NCBI GenBank assembly: GCA_035582835.1
Contig: JAYKAV010002977.1
Location: 3,130,759 to 3,194,758 of the forward strand
DNA length: 64,000 nucleotides
Direction: 5' to 3'
From: Phoebastria nigripes
Taxonomy: Eukaryota > Chordata > Aves > Procellariiformes > Diomedeidae
A program made the translations under genes and the position numbers. Positions 1 through 14,599 of the stretch are shown piece after piece. Position 1 is the first letter of the stretch, and each line of letters begins with the position of its first letter. Below the pieces are notes generated by a model. The model was not told the origin of the DNA, did not search any database, and was given only the letters and a program-made list of their open reading frames with translations.

Positions 1-3000
1 TTTTACCTCCTGTGCGAAGAGGAGTAGTACATAGGGTACAAATTGCACAGTGCACTGGGGTGAGAAGGGCTCTCCGAGTGCGAACAGAGACCGTCACTCT
101 CCCATTTAACTTCCCTCCCGAGCCCCCAGACAGCGTATTCTCCACTGCTCCTCTATGCTGTAGCACAGGGTAAAAAGGGAAACACAGATTTGTGGGTGGT
201 TTAGCTCTGTCAGACCCTCCTCCCGTCTGTCCCAGCACCCCATGTGAATGTGAGCTCCCTTGCAGCACTGTCTTTACCTGGGTTTTTTTTTTAAGAATCA
301 AGAAGCACAAACTAGCCGTCCTGCTAACACAACAATAACACAGCTCTGCATTCCAGCAGGAGAAGCCACCTCTGCTCTCCTAACAAATCAAAGGAGCTTT
401 ACAAGGATTCCTTGGGGAGCAGGTCACCCCATTTCAAGCTACTACCTGCCCTCCTCAGGATCAGGGACATTGTGCCCATGAGCAAAAGCACAGGAACAGC
501 CTCTTTCATTTTCAGGTTGTAATCTGTACAGCCTCCCTCAACCACACTCACCACTGCTGCCCCACTGCCTCCCCATGCACCCCACAGCTTGCTGTGCTTT
601 CTCCCCACAGTCACTCAGGCAGGGGCTGAACAGACATCTAAGATGGCAACTGTTTTCCCCAAGAAACCCTCATCAACACATTTGTAATCACTCCACTGGA
701 CATACACCAGGACAACCACAGCCCTCCTGTCCAGAAGATGCTTGGCTCCAGCTGGACCTGTGCTCAGTCCTACAGGCATCACTGGGTGTCCTTGACAGAG
801 GACAGACCTCCTGTTCATCTAGTCCAAAGACTGGAAAAGGAATGGCATTTAGGAACGAGCCACCCGACCTCACAGGCCTGCCCAGGAGCAGCACTTATCA
901 AAGCAAAGCTACAGGCTTTAATTTCGAAGTGAGCCCGAGAGCCCTGGCGGCCCCCCCCGCCTTGATCTCCAGAGTGACCATCTGGCTGCAGCACTGCTCT
1001 GCAAACAAGCCCAACAGGCCTGTCCTCCGACCGGGAGGAGGAAGCTGCACGGGGACTGCAGGAGGCACCTCCACACTAATTAATCCCGCCCTGCCCAAGC
1101 AATGCTTCCAACCCCCAGAAGGACATTTAGAGACATCATCAAAGGAAGCATTCTCCAGGCCCCCAAAGGTTCAGTGACACTTTCAGTCTCTTTGAATTGG
1201 AAATCAGGACAAACGGGAACTCCCAGCAGAAGCCCAGCCAGGATCTTCACCCTGGTAGCTCAGCTGCAGCTCCTCAACAACTCTAAGAGCTTGCATGGCC
1301 CAAAACAAGGATACAAGTGCAAGGACTCATTATGAGAAAGAAGGATTTGAGGTTAAATGTTTGCAGAAATGANCTTCAGGGAACCGAGACATCCACAGAC
1401 ATAGCAGTGACCAAAGGCTGGCCTTGTATTCAAGGTGGGATAGGAAACAGGCCCGAAGAGGCAGCCAAACAGCGACATGCGTATGAGACAGGGTAAAATC
1501 CTGATGCAGTTGCTATGGTTCATATACATGTTGAGATATATATGGCAAGCAAACCAGAGGAGGCTTGNTCTGCTGTGACGCTTAGCTCCGTCTGGGTACA
1601 GATGGTGGGAAGAGCCCACAACGCAGAGCTGCAACACAGCAGCTCCTGCCAACAAAGAGAAAGGGACTGCGCAGAGAGGTGGAACAAGGGTTTACCCAGC
1701 TACTGCAGGCAGCAAAACACAAAGGGTGCAACAACATCTTATCAAGAAGTTCATGGAAGAGGTGCCTGGGCCCCACAGGGAATTCCTTGCAATTCTCCAC
1801 AGAAGTCACCCGCCCCTCTCTAGGCTGGCTAGAAAAGCAACAGGCTCCCTTTGCAATGCCCAGGGACCTCACGCCAGTTAAGACAACAGTGAGGAGATGT
1901 AAAGGACTCCAGGGACTGCTGGGGAGATGTCAGCTCATATGCAACAGGCGAGGGAGAGAGGCACGATGTCCGGGAAGGCTCTNTACGCCCCGTGAGGAAG
2001 GTAGGACCAGGCCTTCCTTTTCTGGCCCTCAGCTGAGGGACGCCAAGTCAGTCCTGCTTTTTCTTAACAGCAGGCAAGGCTCCTGCCAAGAAAGCGCTGC
2101 TGCTGTGGAATGTGCTGGGCCAGCAGTACAGCTCATTCCTGGAAAAGCATCAACTCAGCGGGAGAGCAAGGAGAGGAGAAGAGGGGGAAAACGGGAAGAG
2201 GGGGAGGGTGGGAAACAAAGTCTGAAAGCTTGGACTTCCACACCTGGGGAAGCAGGGAGCTGCCACAGAGCAGTCTGCTCGCCAGCACCCCCTTGTCCCG
2301 GGCTGCCAGCACAGCAGCCCTGCCCAGCAACAGCCCTCTGCTCTTGGAGCACCTTTCTGCTGGCCAGCCACCTCCAGAGCAGGTCTGGGAAGGCACAGAC
2401 CAAGGCAGATGTCTGTGGGGAGGAGGAGTGAGGTTTGCTTCCCCCCATCATGTTAACAATTAATTTGTATTTAATGACAGATCTCCACCAGGAGATGACA
2501 AAGCAGCCTCCACACGTGTCCTGCCGTCAAGACGCTGACCAGCTCACACTACTCTCTCCTGGCACAGACAACTTTGCAAGAGTCTCCCAAGGAAACTAGC
2601 CCAACCTCCTGCCGGGTGGGAAGGGGCCTTGAAGGATAACAGGCTCTAGATGACTGCACCTACTCTTCGCATCCAGCTGGGCCACCATCAGCAACATCTC
2701 TGCTAACTAGGTCTATAAGACATACAAAGAACCCCTATAAAACCAACAGGGAGTTAATAAAGCTCAAAACTAAGTTCCACCACAAAACATTTGCTGAAGA
2801 CAATGAGAAGGACTCACGCAAAGAAGAGCCTTTCAGAGCCACAACAGCTGCATGGTGGCAAATAAAGAACTTTGTCCCCGATCCCAGGCTATTGCAGCAC
2901 TCTGAAAAAAGGGCAAACAGTGATACTATGTCCCTCTGGTCCTAAAATGCAGGAGGCAGCAGACAGCATGAGGGGTCTGAACACTCATAAGAACCATTTC

Positions 3001-4847
3001 TGGCCATCGCTAGGACAGGGACACGTGTTCTTTTTCTTCCTCACCTTTGGGCCCTGGATAATTTTTGGCACAACCTGAACTATTCACTTCACTCCCAGGA
3101 AATTGTCAGCAAGCCAGGAAGAACTTGGAGAAAACCAATGGTTTAAGTGATCAGCTCCTACATAGGTCTACTAGTAGACAAAACGAATCAAAGGTAGAGG
3201 AAGGCTAGCTGTTTCACCCGGTCTCCTGCTTTTGATGGTGTCAGTGCAGGGGATGGTACAAGAAATTCCCTATACAGAGAGACAGCCAATAGAGCACATT
3301 TTAGTAGCTTTTTTATATACTTCATTTATTTCAGCTAATACCAGTCATCTTCACCAAACTCCTTTCAAGACACAGGGCCAAGCCCTTGAACAATACAACA
3401 AGCAATCTCCTACCAAGCATCCTTTACCAGGCCAGCCAAGCTTGCCCTCCAGCCATCACCCAGCAAACAAGCAAATACTGTTCAACTGCTGGAAGAGAGA
3501 GACAAGAAAGATGCTCCAGTCCTAACCAAACCAAGCATGTGCTGGTACACAACTCGCTCAACTAGAGGTCCAAAAAGCAGATGAGAGCAATAAAGCCAGT
3601 CAATTACTGAAAATTAAAAGGAATCTGATTAGCCAAGAAGCAGAGAAGATGCGAGCTGTCTCCACTGTGCTGCTGGTTTACTCTCAGCAACGAAAACACT
3701 CACTTCTTTTTCCTTCCTTTATGAAAGCCCTGGCCCACAGGACTCCTCCTGACACCTGATGGATGTTCCACTGGACAAAGCAATATCTAGGCAGTCAGGA
3801 GACCATCACCTGCTTAGGACTCCTCCAAAGAAGTGTCAGAGATTTACTGAAACAGAGTGCAAGCCATGGTCTCAATCTGGAAGGAAGGCGTTTTCTGCAA
3901 GCCAGGTTTTTCTGTTTCAGCAGCCCAGCTATAAGCGATGACTGGCATTAGTCCATAGTCTGCATGAGGTGCCATGTACAGAACTCAGGCCAGCTCCTGC
4001 CAGGACTCGCCTCTACACCAGGGATCTGCAGCCTTTTCAACAAGAGGGTAAGTTTCCCCACAATTTAGAAGAGGATGGTGCTTTGGATTACTACAGCAAC
4101 ATAGCCCACCTCTGCAGGACCAAGTCCAACTCAGAGCTGCTGCCTTTCTTTGACACTGTGAACTCCCGGGCCTGACTCTGTCACATACCATTCAAAACCT
4201 TCCCACCTGCCATCTCTGACAACTGCACCAAAGGCTGGATAACAGTCAGTGACCTCCAGAAGTCACCATCACACGTGACGTGAAATGTTCCTCTTATGGA
4301 GGGTCTAAAAACCACAGCTGCCAACTCCCAGGTCCTTCAAGGTTGGAAAGCGCAGTGGAAGGTAGCACAACCTGTCTGCAGTCTGTAAATATCCCATGAG
4401 CTTGGTAACTGTGTTGAACTGGTCACTCTACATATTAACGATTCCCAACAGCAGCCCAGAAAGACTCGTCACACATTATTATCGCAACAGGGCCATTTCC
4501 CATGTCTGTGGATCTGCTGATAAATCAAGTTACAAGACGACCCTGATTTTGAGCTTCCTAATTATCTGTGATACTGGCATCAAATTCCCATGAAGCATCT
4601 CTCCTTTAGTCACACATAAAGTCACCACAAACACTTTGTGCCAGCACCAGGTGTTGACCAACCAGGAGCTCACCTGGTCCCTGCAGATAACATGGCCAGA
4701 CACAGTCTCCACCTCAAGTCTACACATCTCACTACACGGGAGAGCACGTGTGCCATTCAGCTTCCTATTACCAGAGAACAGGTACCAACTGCACTAAAGA
4801 TAATGTCATATGAAGGCACCAAAAGATTTTTAAAGTGTCCCACACTG

Positions 4848-4849
<2 letters not shown>

Positions 4850-4903
<54 letters not shown>

Positions 4904-4904
4904 N

Positions 4905-4965
<61 letters not shown>
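4850..4965 (+). repeat. Long poly(A) homopolymer with one ambiguous base
   Basis: An uninterrupted run of A of about 116 nt, broken only by a single N at 4904. It lies inside DVL3 intron 1. No recognisable retroposon body precedes it: the left flank is ordinary unique-looking sequence. A single N in the middle of a homopolymer suggests two reads joined within the tract, so the true length is uncertain. Confidence 0.9.
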
Positions 4966-4967
<2 letters not shown>

Positions 4968-7900
4968 CTGCTGTAGTAGGCTCCTGTGTTTCTGCGTGGG
5001 GGATTCAGAAGCACAGACACATGCTGCTCAAGTCCGACCCAACTCAGACACATCAGACTCAACATGCACACCCTATATAGATGTTACATACCTCTGCAGT
5101 AAGTCGGAGCTGCCCCAAGGAAACCCAGACAGAGCGTACCCTAAGCTGAAGCAGATGTTGCCACCCCAAAACTCCTCTGCTGCTTCCAGGATGCCTGGGC
5201 AGGGAATAATCTTAAGAGTTTTCCCAAACTAACCCACCTTTTGGCCCCAGCTGAAATGAAACATTTTCACTCTGGAAGGAAAATCCATCTCACAGGAGCC
5301 CCTTCAGGACCTAAAGGTGCATTTACGAGCTCCCGGTCTAGGACAACTGGGAGGTCTGCCATAAGGGACTCAGCTGCGCAGCTAGACCCATGAAAATCCA
5401 CCCTTCTCAGAGCTACAAAAGGCAGTAAGAAAAAATTCAAATGAACATAGTGCAATGGCAAGACTTCCTGCATTAAGCCCCTATACGGGCTTCCAGTATA
5501 GCACAGCCTCAGCTGAGCCCACAGGCAAGTCTCTCTGCGAATGGCACTAAAATACTGGTTGAGCTAGGCAGGGCTGAATGAACTGGGACAGCTCGTTAGC
5601 CATATGCAAACATCAGTATGGAGTTTGCATATCCATCACAGCTTCTGAAAAAAGCTTCAATCTGAGAAGCTGCTGCACCCTGGGGCCAACCCAGCTAACA
5701 GCCATCAGCAGAGCAGCAGCCTTCTCCCTGCCCCTGCCCTGCTGATCACGTCAGGCCACAAAGCCAGGTTTGTCACCGCACTTCTGACACTGCTCTGGTT
5801 GTCAACAACAGCAGCATGGCACAGTGCAGTGTACAGGGGACAACCTATTTGCTCACAGATGGTGAGACACAAAAGGACCATGAATCTCAAGCAGGTCAGA
5901 GTAGGTCAAAGCAATGCTGAGGGGAAAAAGTTGAAGCCCAGCGAGTGGGCAGGCCAACGTGCTAGCACCAGCTTCCCCACCATGATAATCCATGCAAACC
6001 CAGAACTCCCAAAACACAGACCCCTCTGGCAGACCCTCAGTGTCCTCAGAACCAGCCTGTACATGGCAGGAGCTGCCAGCCATCAGAAAGCAAGGAAAAG
6101 CCCACAGCCTCTGTTACCCAGACCCTGAATTCCCAGCCTATCACAGAGACAGCTGCCAGCAATCAGAGGGGCCATGTAGCAAATAAATTCCTCTCCAAAC
6201 CCTAGGGGCAGGTCAAAAACCAGCAGAGGAAAGACCTTCCCACACAGCGGATGGTGCCAGCTCTCCCAGAAACAGATCTCTGCTCCAAGTCGTGAGCTGA
6301 AGGGGGGAAGGCTTCCTCGCATATCTTCAGCCGGGACCAGAAGGATGGACTCCCACTGCAGCGATTCAGTCACCACTCACTGTATCTTCTTTTCCTCCAG
6401 TTCTCGCAAGATAGCAAATTTTAGCCAACAAGACACATGGACAGATGCCCCAGTGAGGGGATAACCAACACAGAGGACTTAGTGGAGCAGGGTACCCAAA
6501 TGCTGCTTCTGCTGCCTTCAATAGCTAGCTGTGACTGGAAAAACAATGCCTCTGGCACATCTCCTTTAATAAATAACTGATACAACAACCACAACAGTCC
6601 CAACCCTCCACTGCGATACAGGATTACACGGCACAGGAAGGTCAGCACCAGGCATCTCTGCCTGCCAAAGCCTCCAGAGAATTCCAGCCCATTCCTGGCC
6701 TGGCTCAGTATTAGTGCTACAGCAGTAACAACACAGCGATGGAAACAAGTGAAACCAAGAGCTTCAGAGCAGTGGCTCAGGGAGATACCAATACTTCAGC
6801 TCTGCAAGGTAACGCAGTCCTTGGAGACAGTGATATTCACGGCCCAAAAGCTCACATACTCTCCTAAGGCCACCATGGCACTACATAGATAAGCACACAG
6901 ACAAAGCAAAGTCACAGAGATTAGACTAATTCCCAGATTTGTACCATACTTCAATGCCTTCCAAAAAGCCTTCACAAAAGGATTTAGTCCAAAAATTTCC
7001 AATGGCAGCCACCGGCTGGATTAAGTTTTACTTAACTTGCCAGCTGCTGCCTAACAAGCCAGCACCACCGGGACAAACAGTAACACAGCCACGTGGTGCC
7101 ACATCCCCCTTCTGGAAAACCACCATCCATCCAGCACAGGTCAGAAGGGCAGGCTCCGAATAACAAACAAGGGATGGAGAGAGGAGGAAATCAATAGGAA
7201 ACACCAAAAACACACAGCCCTGACTGCTGCCTCATCAGATGTGCAGCACGATGCAAAGCTGGTGCGACAACATAAAGGCAATTTCCTGCAGGCGCAGTCT
7301 CCGCTGTGTTCTGCAAGCCCAGCTCTCCTTCATGGGCTTTTACACAGATCAAATACTAAACCACAACACTGTTATATCTATTTGGATGCAGTCAAGGGTG
7401 GAGGAGTAGCACTTCATTACAGCAGATACCCTCAGCTCAGAACAGTTCAGCAACTGCCATGCACACATGCAAGAGGCTTCCCACCACTTTAAGTACCATG
7501 AGCTCAAAAAGGACTTGAGGAATTTTAACTATGCTCCCTACACCTCTACATATACAGCCTTCAAGTCTAGATGGAGGGCCTGATGCCCACCCTCAGAGAG
7601 GACTGAAGCCAAACACATCTGTGCAGCAGAAAAGCTGCAGGGGAAACCATATTTTCTTTGCTTACACTCACAGCGCCCTTCTTCCCTGAGCATCCCCTTC
7701 CCTGAGCATGGTGGTGGGTAACTACCGCCACGAGTTCAGGCCACAAGGCCTGACCCAGATGTCTCTGCCTGCTGGGAGACCAGGTGGGGAAATCACAGGT
7801 GAAGGAGGCCAGGAGCATGCTGGAGAAGAGGGACTTACTGAAGGCTCAGTGCTCCAAGCACACGGGCCTTGGGCTCATGGGCTGTCTGCCTCCATCCCTA

Positions 7901-10900
7901 CAAGCCAGCTCCTTCCTTCTCAGAGTCCCTTACGAAATGCTGCCTCCCCAGCTGCCCATTCTGCTCTCATGATAGCTGCGTAGGAAGGAACATCACTCCT
8001 TATGCCACCACCCAGAAGATCCAGTACCCACTCTCCGGGTGAGCCAAGGTCTGGGATTTGGGAACGGNGAAGTTCTAGATGAAACTCTCAAAAGTTGCAT
8101 TTCAGCAGGAACCAGAAGACTGAGCAGTCACCACTATCATCCCATAACCATGAACAACGATCAGGTCACGACCCAGATTATGGTGGTTTATGAGCCATTT
8201 TAAACGGTGTTTGGCCTTGACCTCAGAGACTGAACCACGTTGGAGCATAGCTGCACCACAGTCAGGGCACACAGATTTACTTCATGGCAATTTCTGAGAT
8301 GTCGAGGTAGGTTTTTGCTCTGTGCAGGAATTTGGAGGACCAGAGTCCTCCAGATGATTTCAAAACACAGAACTGCATTAAAACAGCTGCTTTCTCATGG
8401 ATGGGCAAAGGTTTCTTGACCTTTCTTTCTCTTTTTTTCAGAGATGACAAGAGAGGCTTAAAATTAAGAAACATTCCCATCAAAAACATAATTGAAAACA
8501 ATACCTCTCCAAGAAAAATGCTGGCTTCAACATAACACCATATTTTGGGAGAAAATACATTCAGTCAAAAAAAAATTCTGACCAGCTCTAGCTGCAAAAG
8601 AGTTCAATAGCTGTTGTAAAGCTTCATTGTTTGCATAGTACAGACAAGGCCTTAGGGAAATTGGTCTGCAGCCCGATTTGGCTAACTTGGCTTTCCGAAC
8701 ACCACCCCTGGGCAAAGAAACCAGGCTATGACTGCCATCCAATGTGGCCTTTGGAGCACAGCTCCAACCACAACAGACAAAGCCGGACACCTATGGAGTC
8801 AGTAATAGCTGGGTCTGAACAGCAGGACACACGCTGCCAGGCACAGACAATACAACCCAGGGAAGGAGCGAATACCATCAACTAACCCTCTCCATCTGCA
8901 CCCCAGCCCTGGCACAGCTGCAGCCCCCCCACCACCACCGCCACGACACTTGGAAACAGCCTCCAGCAGCAGCTACAGCCAGGATCAGCTCCAGTGTCGA
9001 TGGGCCACCCCCCAGCACGGGCAGCATTACAGGAACTTCCCACCACAAGTGCAGACAGTGGTTAGCAGCTCTCTGCCAAATCCTCAGCAGCAGCCCAGGA
9101 GACAGAGGCACAGGCTGCAGTAACCTACATGCAAAATGTCCAAAAAATAACCTCCGGTGGACCCTAGCTAACTGGGGCAGCACATCTCACGTGAGCAGGC
9201 AGGGAACCATGCGTTCTCCGGAGCAGGGAGCACAAGAGATGGGGTGCTGTGGCCTCTCACATGACTAAGTGCTGCCCTCNGCACAGAAAGGACAGGGACT
9301 GGCCAAAAGATGAAGAAAAGTGACGGCCACCTCACAGCCAGGCCAATGCTGTCACTCGGACAGAAGCACCACAAAGGACGTGAGCGTGCAAGGGAGTCAC
9401 ATGCAGTTTTGGAGGCCCTCTTGCTCACAGACCTCTTGCCAACCTCTCCCTGCACAAAATCCACGCTGACATGGAAACACTCTCCACCAGGGGCATGGGA
9501 CAGGCAAAGGTCTTCTGCAGACAGCAGAGTTTCCAATTCAAAATTTAAAAAATAAAGTTCCAAAAATCAAAATAAAACAACTCCCCCAACTCACGCTACA
9601 AAGAGCTGGCAGGAAAGGCAGGGGCACCATGCCAGCGGCTCACCACTGCTTAGGGACTGACACTGCTTATTAAGTTTAGGATCCCTTCCCCAGCTCCAAA
9701 CACTTCCAGCCAGAAGGACAGTCACTGCTGGCATCAATTTCAAAAAGACCCTGCAATAAAAATAAATCACTCAGCCTTTCAGTGAGCGTCAACGCGTTTC
9801 CCCATGCACATGTGCAGGAGATGAGGTCGCCAAATACCAACGGCATCTGACCCCTGCACTGGGAATTCCAGCAGCGCCCGCTTTGTTCTGCCTCCAGAGT
9901 GTTGCCCTAATCACTGCCTCGTACCCGGCTTTGGAGAGCAGGTGATAATTAAGCAGGTCTGGATTAGATACCAGGCTAGTGATCAGTTGGATACCAATTT
10001 TCACTTGACAGTTGAGACCTAGGAATCACTCACCACAGCTCTGAAGTTAAAATTGGAATCGAGACCTGCAAGAGGGAGAAACCAGCAGTGGTGGGACGAG
10101 CAGCACCATCCCATCACTGTACCTCGAATCNCTGGTGTCCTCCTGGCAATGCAGAACGAGTAGGTGAGATGGGGAGGGAGGGATGGTCCCCTTGCAGGAG
10201 AAGTGGGCCTTTCTGCTCTCCAGCCAGGAAGAGGNGAGGTGGCCGAGTGAAGTGGAGATAAGCAAAATGATCACCCAAGTGCTTTCTCCACACACAGAAG
10301 AAATTCAAACTTTCAGGCACTCCAGAATTTATAAAAAGATGAGATAGAACTTCAGGCCAGGTGCTAAGGACTTACCTGGATGCACAAATTGCACTCATTT
10401 AACTGAAACTGCTTTGAAAAGTTTAATTTAAACTTTAGCATGCCCCTGTGGGAACACCCTTCGATTGACAGAAAATGAGCAGCATCAATTACAAGCAAAA
10501 AATGAGTCAAAAGAAACCACATTTCAATTGATGTAAGAATATCCTCAGAGTTGTACCAGTCACCTGGCCAGATGAAAAGTCAAAAGTAGTTCAGCTAGGG
10601 CAAACATGCACACAACCTGGCTGGCGAGAAGATCCATGCTGCCCAGAGACAAGTACATTTCTCACAATGGGCTTGGGCAGGAGGCAACAATTTACACATC
10701 ACTGAAGCCCACGTCCCAGCAAACTACAAACTACCACAGACCATCAGCATGGTTGTTCCCTTCCCAACTGCACAGGTCCCCAGGAGAATTTACAGTACTG
10801 TTCTTGCAGCACCTCTATGGAACTGAGAACTCTGTCATGCTAAGATCCACACGAATGTTTGCCCAAGAAGCTCACAGTGTCAAGTGGACACAACAAGGCA

Positions 10901-12410
10901 CAGGAGCACTGTTAGAATTTCCTTTTTACAGATTAGGAACAAAAAAAGACAGAAATTACAAAGCCTCTTCAAAACCCCATGAAAAACCTGCGGGTGGCTT
11001 GATGGAGAACNTGGATCTCACAAGCGGTCATAGCACTGCACTGATCTAAGGCTCTCTCCTACTGACCAGCACACAGATCTTACCTGTAAAATGTTGAATA
11101 AAAAGACACAAGCCGTAGGAAGAAAAACCCTTCCTTCTCTAATGAGGGCAAGATTAGCAGGCTACCCTAGGTAGTTCCACATTTCACAGCGAAGCACATC
11201 CACACAAAGTATCTCAGGTCCAAGAAGAGTGTACCACATCTATGCACTGCCATACTTCCACCATCAGTCTGCTTGCTCCTCCACATGTCTCCAGTTCTAG
11301 GATTAGCAATACACAAAGCCTACAAGGGCACAAGTATCTGCACCCTGTGTCACTGCTCCACACCACTGGGCTCAGGCTGGATTCTCTATTTGCGGCTGTA
11401 GCCCACTACATGCTGGGTAGACCAGGCAACGAAACCCTTCCTGATGCTCACAGCTCCTCTCCCCAGGATCAAGTGCACAAAAGCTTCTCATTTCTCCTCC
11501 TTCCCACCTAGAGGTGACACTATTCTGGGGTCGTCTTAATTTGGGGCTGAGCGCTTTGACTAGGATTAGCTCCTGGCATAGCCCGACAACTCCACAGCCA
11601 CCCAGAGGAGCCTCAGTTCACATTTCCAAGGAGATGTAAACACTGAAGCTGCTCCATCACCGCCCTGATTCTCAGAGCAAACAAATATTAACAAGATAAA
11701 CAAAAGAATGAAAAATCCCACACACCAAGACTGCGGCTGTAATACTGCCTTGGGGATGGGGTGAGCTGAAGGGAATACCAGGCTGGAGATCCACAGCCTG
11801 GAAAGAGGAGGAAGAGGGAGAAACAGATTCAGTCTGGGCAACNGAGGTGAGAGGAAACGTTGGACCATGTCTTGCTCCAGCTGACCCTGGAAGGTGAGAT
11901 GCCTCCATTCCCAACAAGACATGAGAGGAGAACTTAGTCTTATGCCACAGGGATCCTGCAAAAGGTTCAGTCGCTAACGAAAAGCATGAGCCATTGGATC
12001 TGCCGGTCTCCTCCTCGTTGATCAGCTGCCATAAGGCCATCCATTGTTAATAGCTCATCTCTTTCACGAAGGGGCTTTACCCTGGGTACTACTTCTGGAC
12101 ACTGCCCAACTGACAGAAACCAGCCCAGCTCAGAAACTGTCAGCACAAGCCAGGCCATCCCCCATGCTGGGCGGACGGCATCTTGAGGGAAGGGACCGAG
12201 AGGGATACACATGTGAGAGTGCAACGCTCTTCCTTGGCACACAGCTTCTGAATACAGCCATCGTTAATCTCGTCCTGGTTTTCATTAATTGCCCATGCAT
12301 TTACAGTCAAGCAGCTGAGGTGCCTCTTGCCCTTCTGTCCCTGTCTCTCCCTGCAGACCAATGGCTTGCTCTCCTGGACACCAATTACCAGGGATCACAA
12401 AATATTTCAG

Positions 12411-12463
12411 TTGGACTCAATGATCTTAAAGGTCTTTTCCAACCTAAATGATTCTATGATTCC
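12411..12463 (+). mobile_element. CR1 LINE 3'-terminal fragment
   Basis: The segment reads TTGGACTCAATGATCTTAAA, then GGTCTTTTCCAACC, and ends in ATTCTATGATTC. These three blocks, in this order, are the hallmark 3' end of avian CR1 retrotransposons: a conserved 3' UTR followed by an ATTCTATG repeat. Only about 50 nt are recognisable, which fits the strong 5' truncation usual for CR1. Several differences from the expected GGTCCCTTCCAACC form suggest an old copy. It lies in sense orientation on the plus strand, antisense to DVL3. Confidence 0.85.
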
Positions 12464-14599
12464 ATTTCGAGTGGTGCCTGGGGCTCCAGGGCTTCTCAGA
12501 GACAAGGTAGCAGCTGGACTGGTCTGGCTGTTCCCCCCCATGCTCCAGCCAACCACCAGCACGTTCTTCAGCTCTCTGGAAAGGAGCAAAGACAGCTTTC
12601 CTGATGGGGCATCCATGGTGGCACCACAAGAGGCTTTCTCCCCTCCGTTCCACACAAGGCTTTGCCACGTGCTGCTCCAACTTCGCAACTCATCACACAG
12701 GAGTTCGCCAAGGAACAGGCTGCCCACACGCAGCTTCCGACCCCTTTCAGCTGCACCTTCCCTTCCAGAGAGGTTCACTCTTCCCAGAAGAATTAGCTGA
12801 ATTGGTCCCAACAAAAATCTCATCCCATGCATTTCTGACGCAACTAACTGCGTCTTCCTGAGTGATTTTCCCTTCTCCCTGCTAGCATCCAGAACAACTC
12901 CCTATGCTGCTTTATCATTGAGTTTCATTAATCTACCATCTGCCTCCTCTTGTGGAGCCTTAAAGAAACAGAGGAGGATGAAAAGGCACAGCGCAGAACT
13001 TTGCTGCCACCAGACCCCTCTTCCCAACGCGAGACACTGCTATTTATTACTAAACTTTGTTTATAGTTACGCAGACACTCTCCCACCCACATGGCAATGT
13101 TTCATTCAAGACAAGTTTGAATTCACTTCAAGAACAACATTTCAAAGGATCCCAAAGCATTTGTTTACAAACAGCATGCACGGAGAATTCGCTTCTCCCA
13201 CCAATGAACACGGTCCCCTCCGAGACGGGGAAGAGGCAGCTGTTTCGTAGCACCCAACACTACTCAACAGCTGAGGGACAGGAAATGATCCACAGACAAC
13301 TGATATTGCTGAGGAAATTTATGGAGAATGNGGGCTGGAGACTTCTATTTGCCTGGAGAGAACGGGGAAGCTTCTGAGCACTCAAGCTCTCNACTGGGTC
13401 AGGAGGAATTTAGGGAGGCAAAGTGTCCCAGACTGTGGTCAAAGGAGTGACTCCAAATTTCAAGCCTGATCTGAAAGCTGGCACCTCCCAAGCTAACGGG
13501 AACCTGGGCACTGGGATAATTTGGCTGCAGAGGGGAGAGCACCCCCTGCCGAGGCAGCCACACTGATCTCCATCCAAGCCCCGAACAGGCCCAGCCCTGT
13601 TCAACGTAGGGTATGAGCCAAGATCACAGCCTAGGGAGGTATTTGGCGCAATAAGAAGACACTAAGAAGACTATAAAACTGAAAGCTTTTTGCAGTCCCA
13701 GCCTCCATACACAAGACCTACTGTAAACACTAAATCTTCAGAGGGGGGAAAAAAATCCAGAGAAAGGAGGATCATGAAACTCTTTCAAATACCAAAGTGC
13801 TAGGAATGGTAAAGGGTCACACGTTGTGGAAGCCAAGAGAAGCTATGTTCCAGGATGGAAACNGAGGTCCTCAAAAAGGCTAGAGGAGTCTCAGATGTAG
13901 GAAGACTCTGGACAAAACAGAGTGGGAACAAAGGGTCTTACAGAGAGTTGGCTTCACATGGTACTTGCTCCCCACAACAGTCACAGACTTTACAAAGATA
14001 GGAGACAGCAGGGGGTCCCCAGAAGATCAGTCAGTACAACCATCCAAACAAGGGACAGAATATACCTCCTCACCTCCAAACAGCCACATGTGATGGAAGG
14101 AACCAAAGGGTATCACAAAAGAAGTGATGAAAATACTGGTGTTGGAAGAGAGCTGCCCCNCAGGAGATGGGATGCGAGGCAGGGCTGCACCCCTCTTCTA
14201 TACGGACCCATCCCAGAGATCGAGCAGGGGACATCTTACATTGAGGATGGGACACGTACGTGGGTATAGTAGGTCTTGTACACACCCTTTGCTCAGAGAC
14301 GGGCAGCACGCGGAGAGCTCTCGCTCCTTCTCCATGGAGGCAGGGGATGAGAAAGCTGGTCCCCTTCACCCATTCTTCCCAAAGATGAGACATGGAGGAC
14401 AAAGCTGCCAAAATGGATGGCCCTCCCCAAAATGGATGGTAGGAAAATGAAACTGTCCCCATATCCACTCCCTGGGAAGGGCTGATGGAGGGGGCACTGC
14501 CCCCGCACCCTCTTGGCGGAGGGAACAAGGGGCACCCTCACCAGGCAGGCACAGCGGGAGATGCCCAGGCCCTTTAGATNGGGAACGACAATCCTGAGT

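Noticed and set aside
1..20. Possible splice donor on the minus strand at the left edge (CAGGAG followed by GTAAAA)
   Set aside because: The adjoining translation does not resemble DVL3 exon 2 and no acceptor in frame with exon 1 was found.
790..840. Phrase resembling an ancient CR1-like repeat (CTCCTGTTCATCTAGTCCAA)
   Set aside because: The match is too short and lacks the neighbouring diagnostic blocks.
1679..2431. 250-codon plus-strand frame in the DVL3 intron
   Set aside because: No recognisable motif, contains an ambiguous codon, ends in Lys/Arg/Glu low complexity, and is antisense within an intron.
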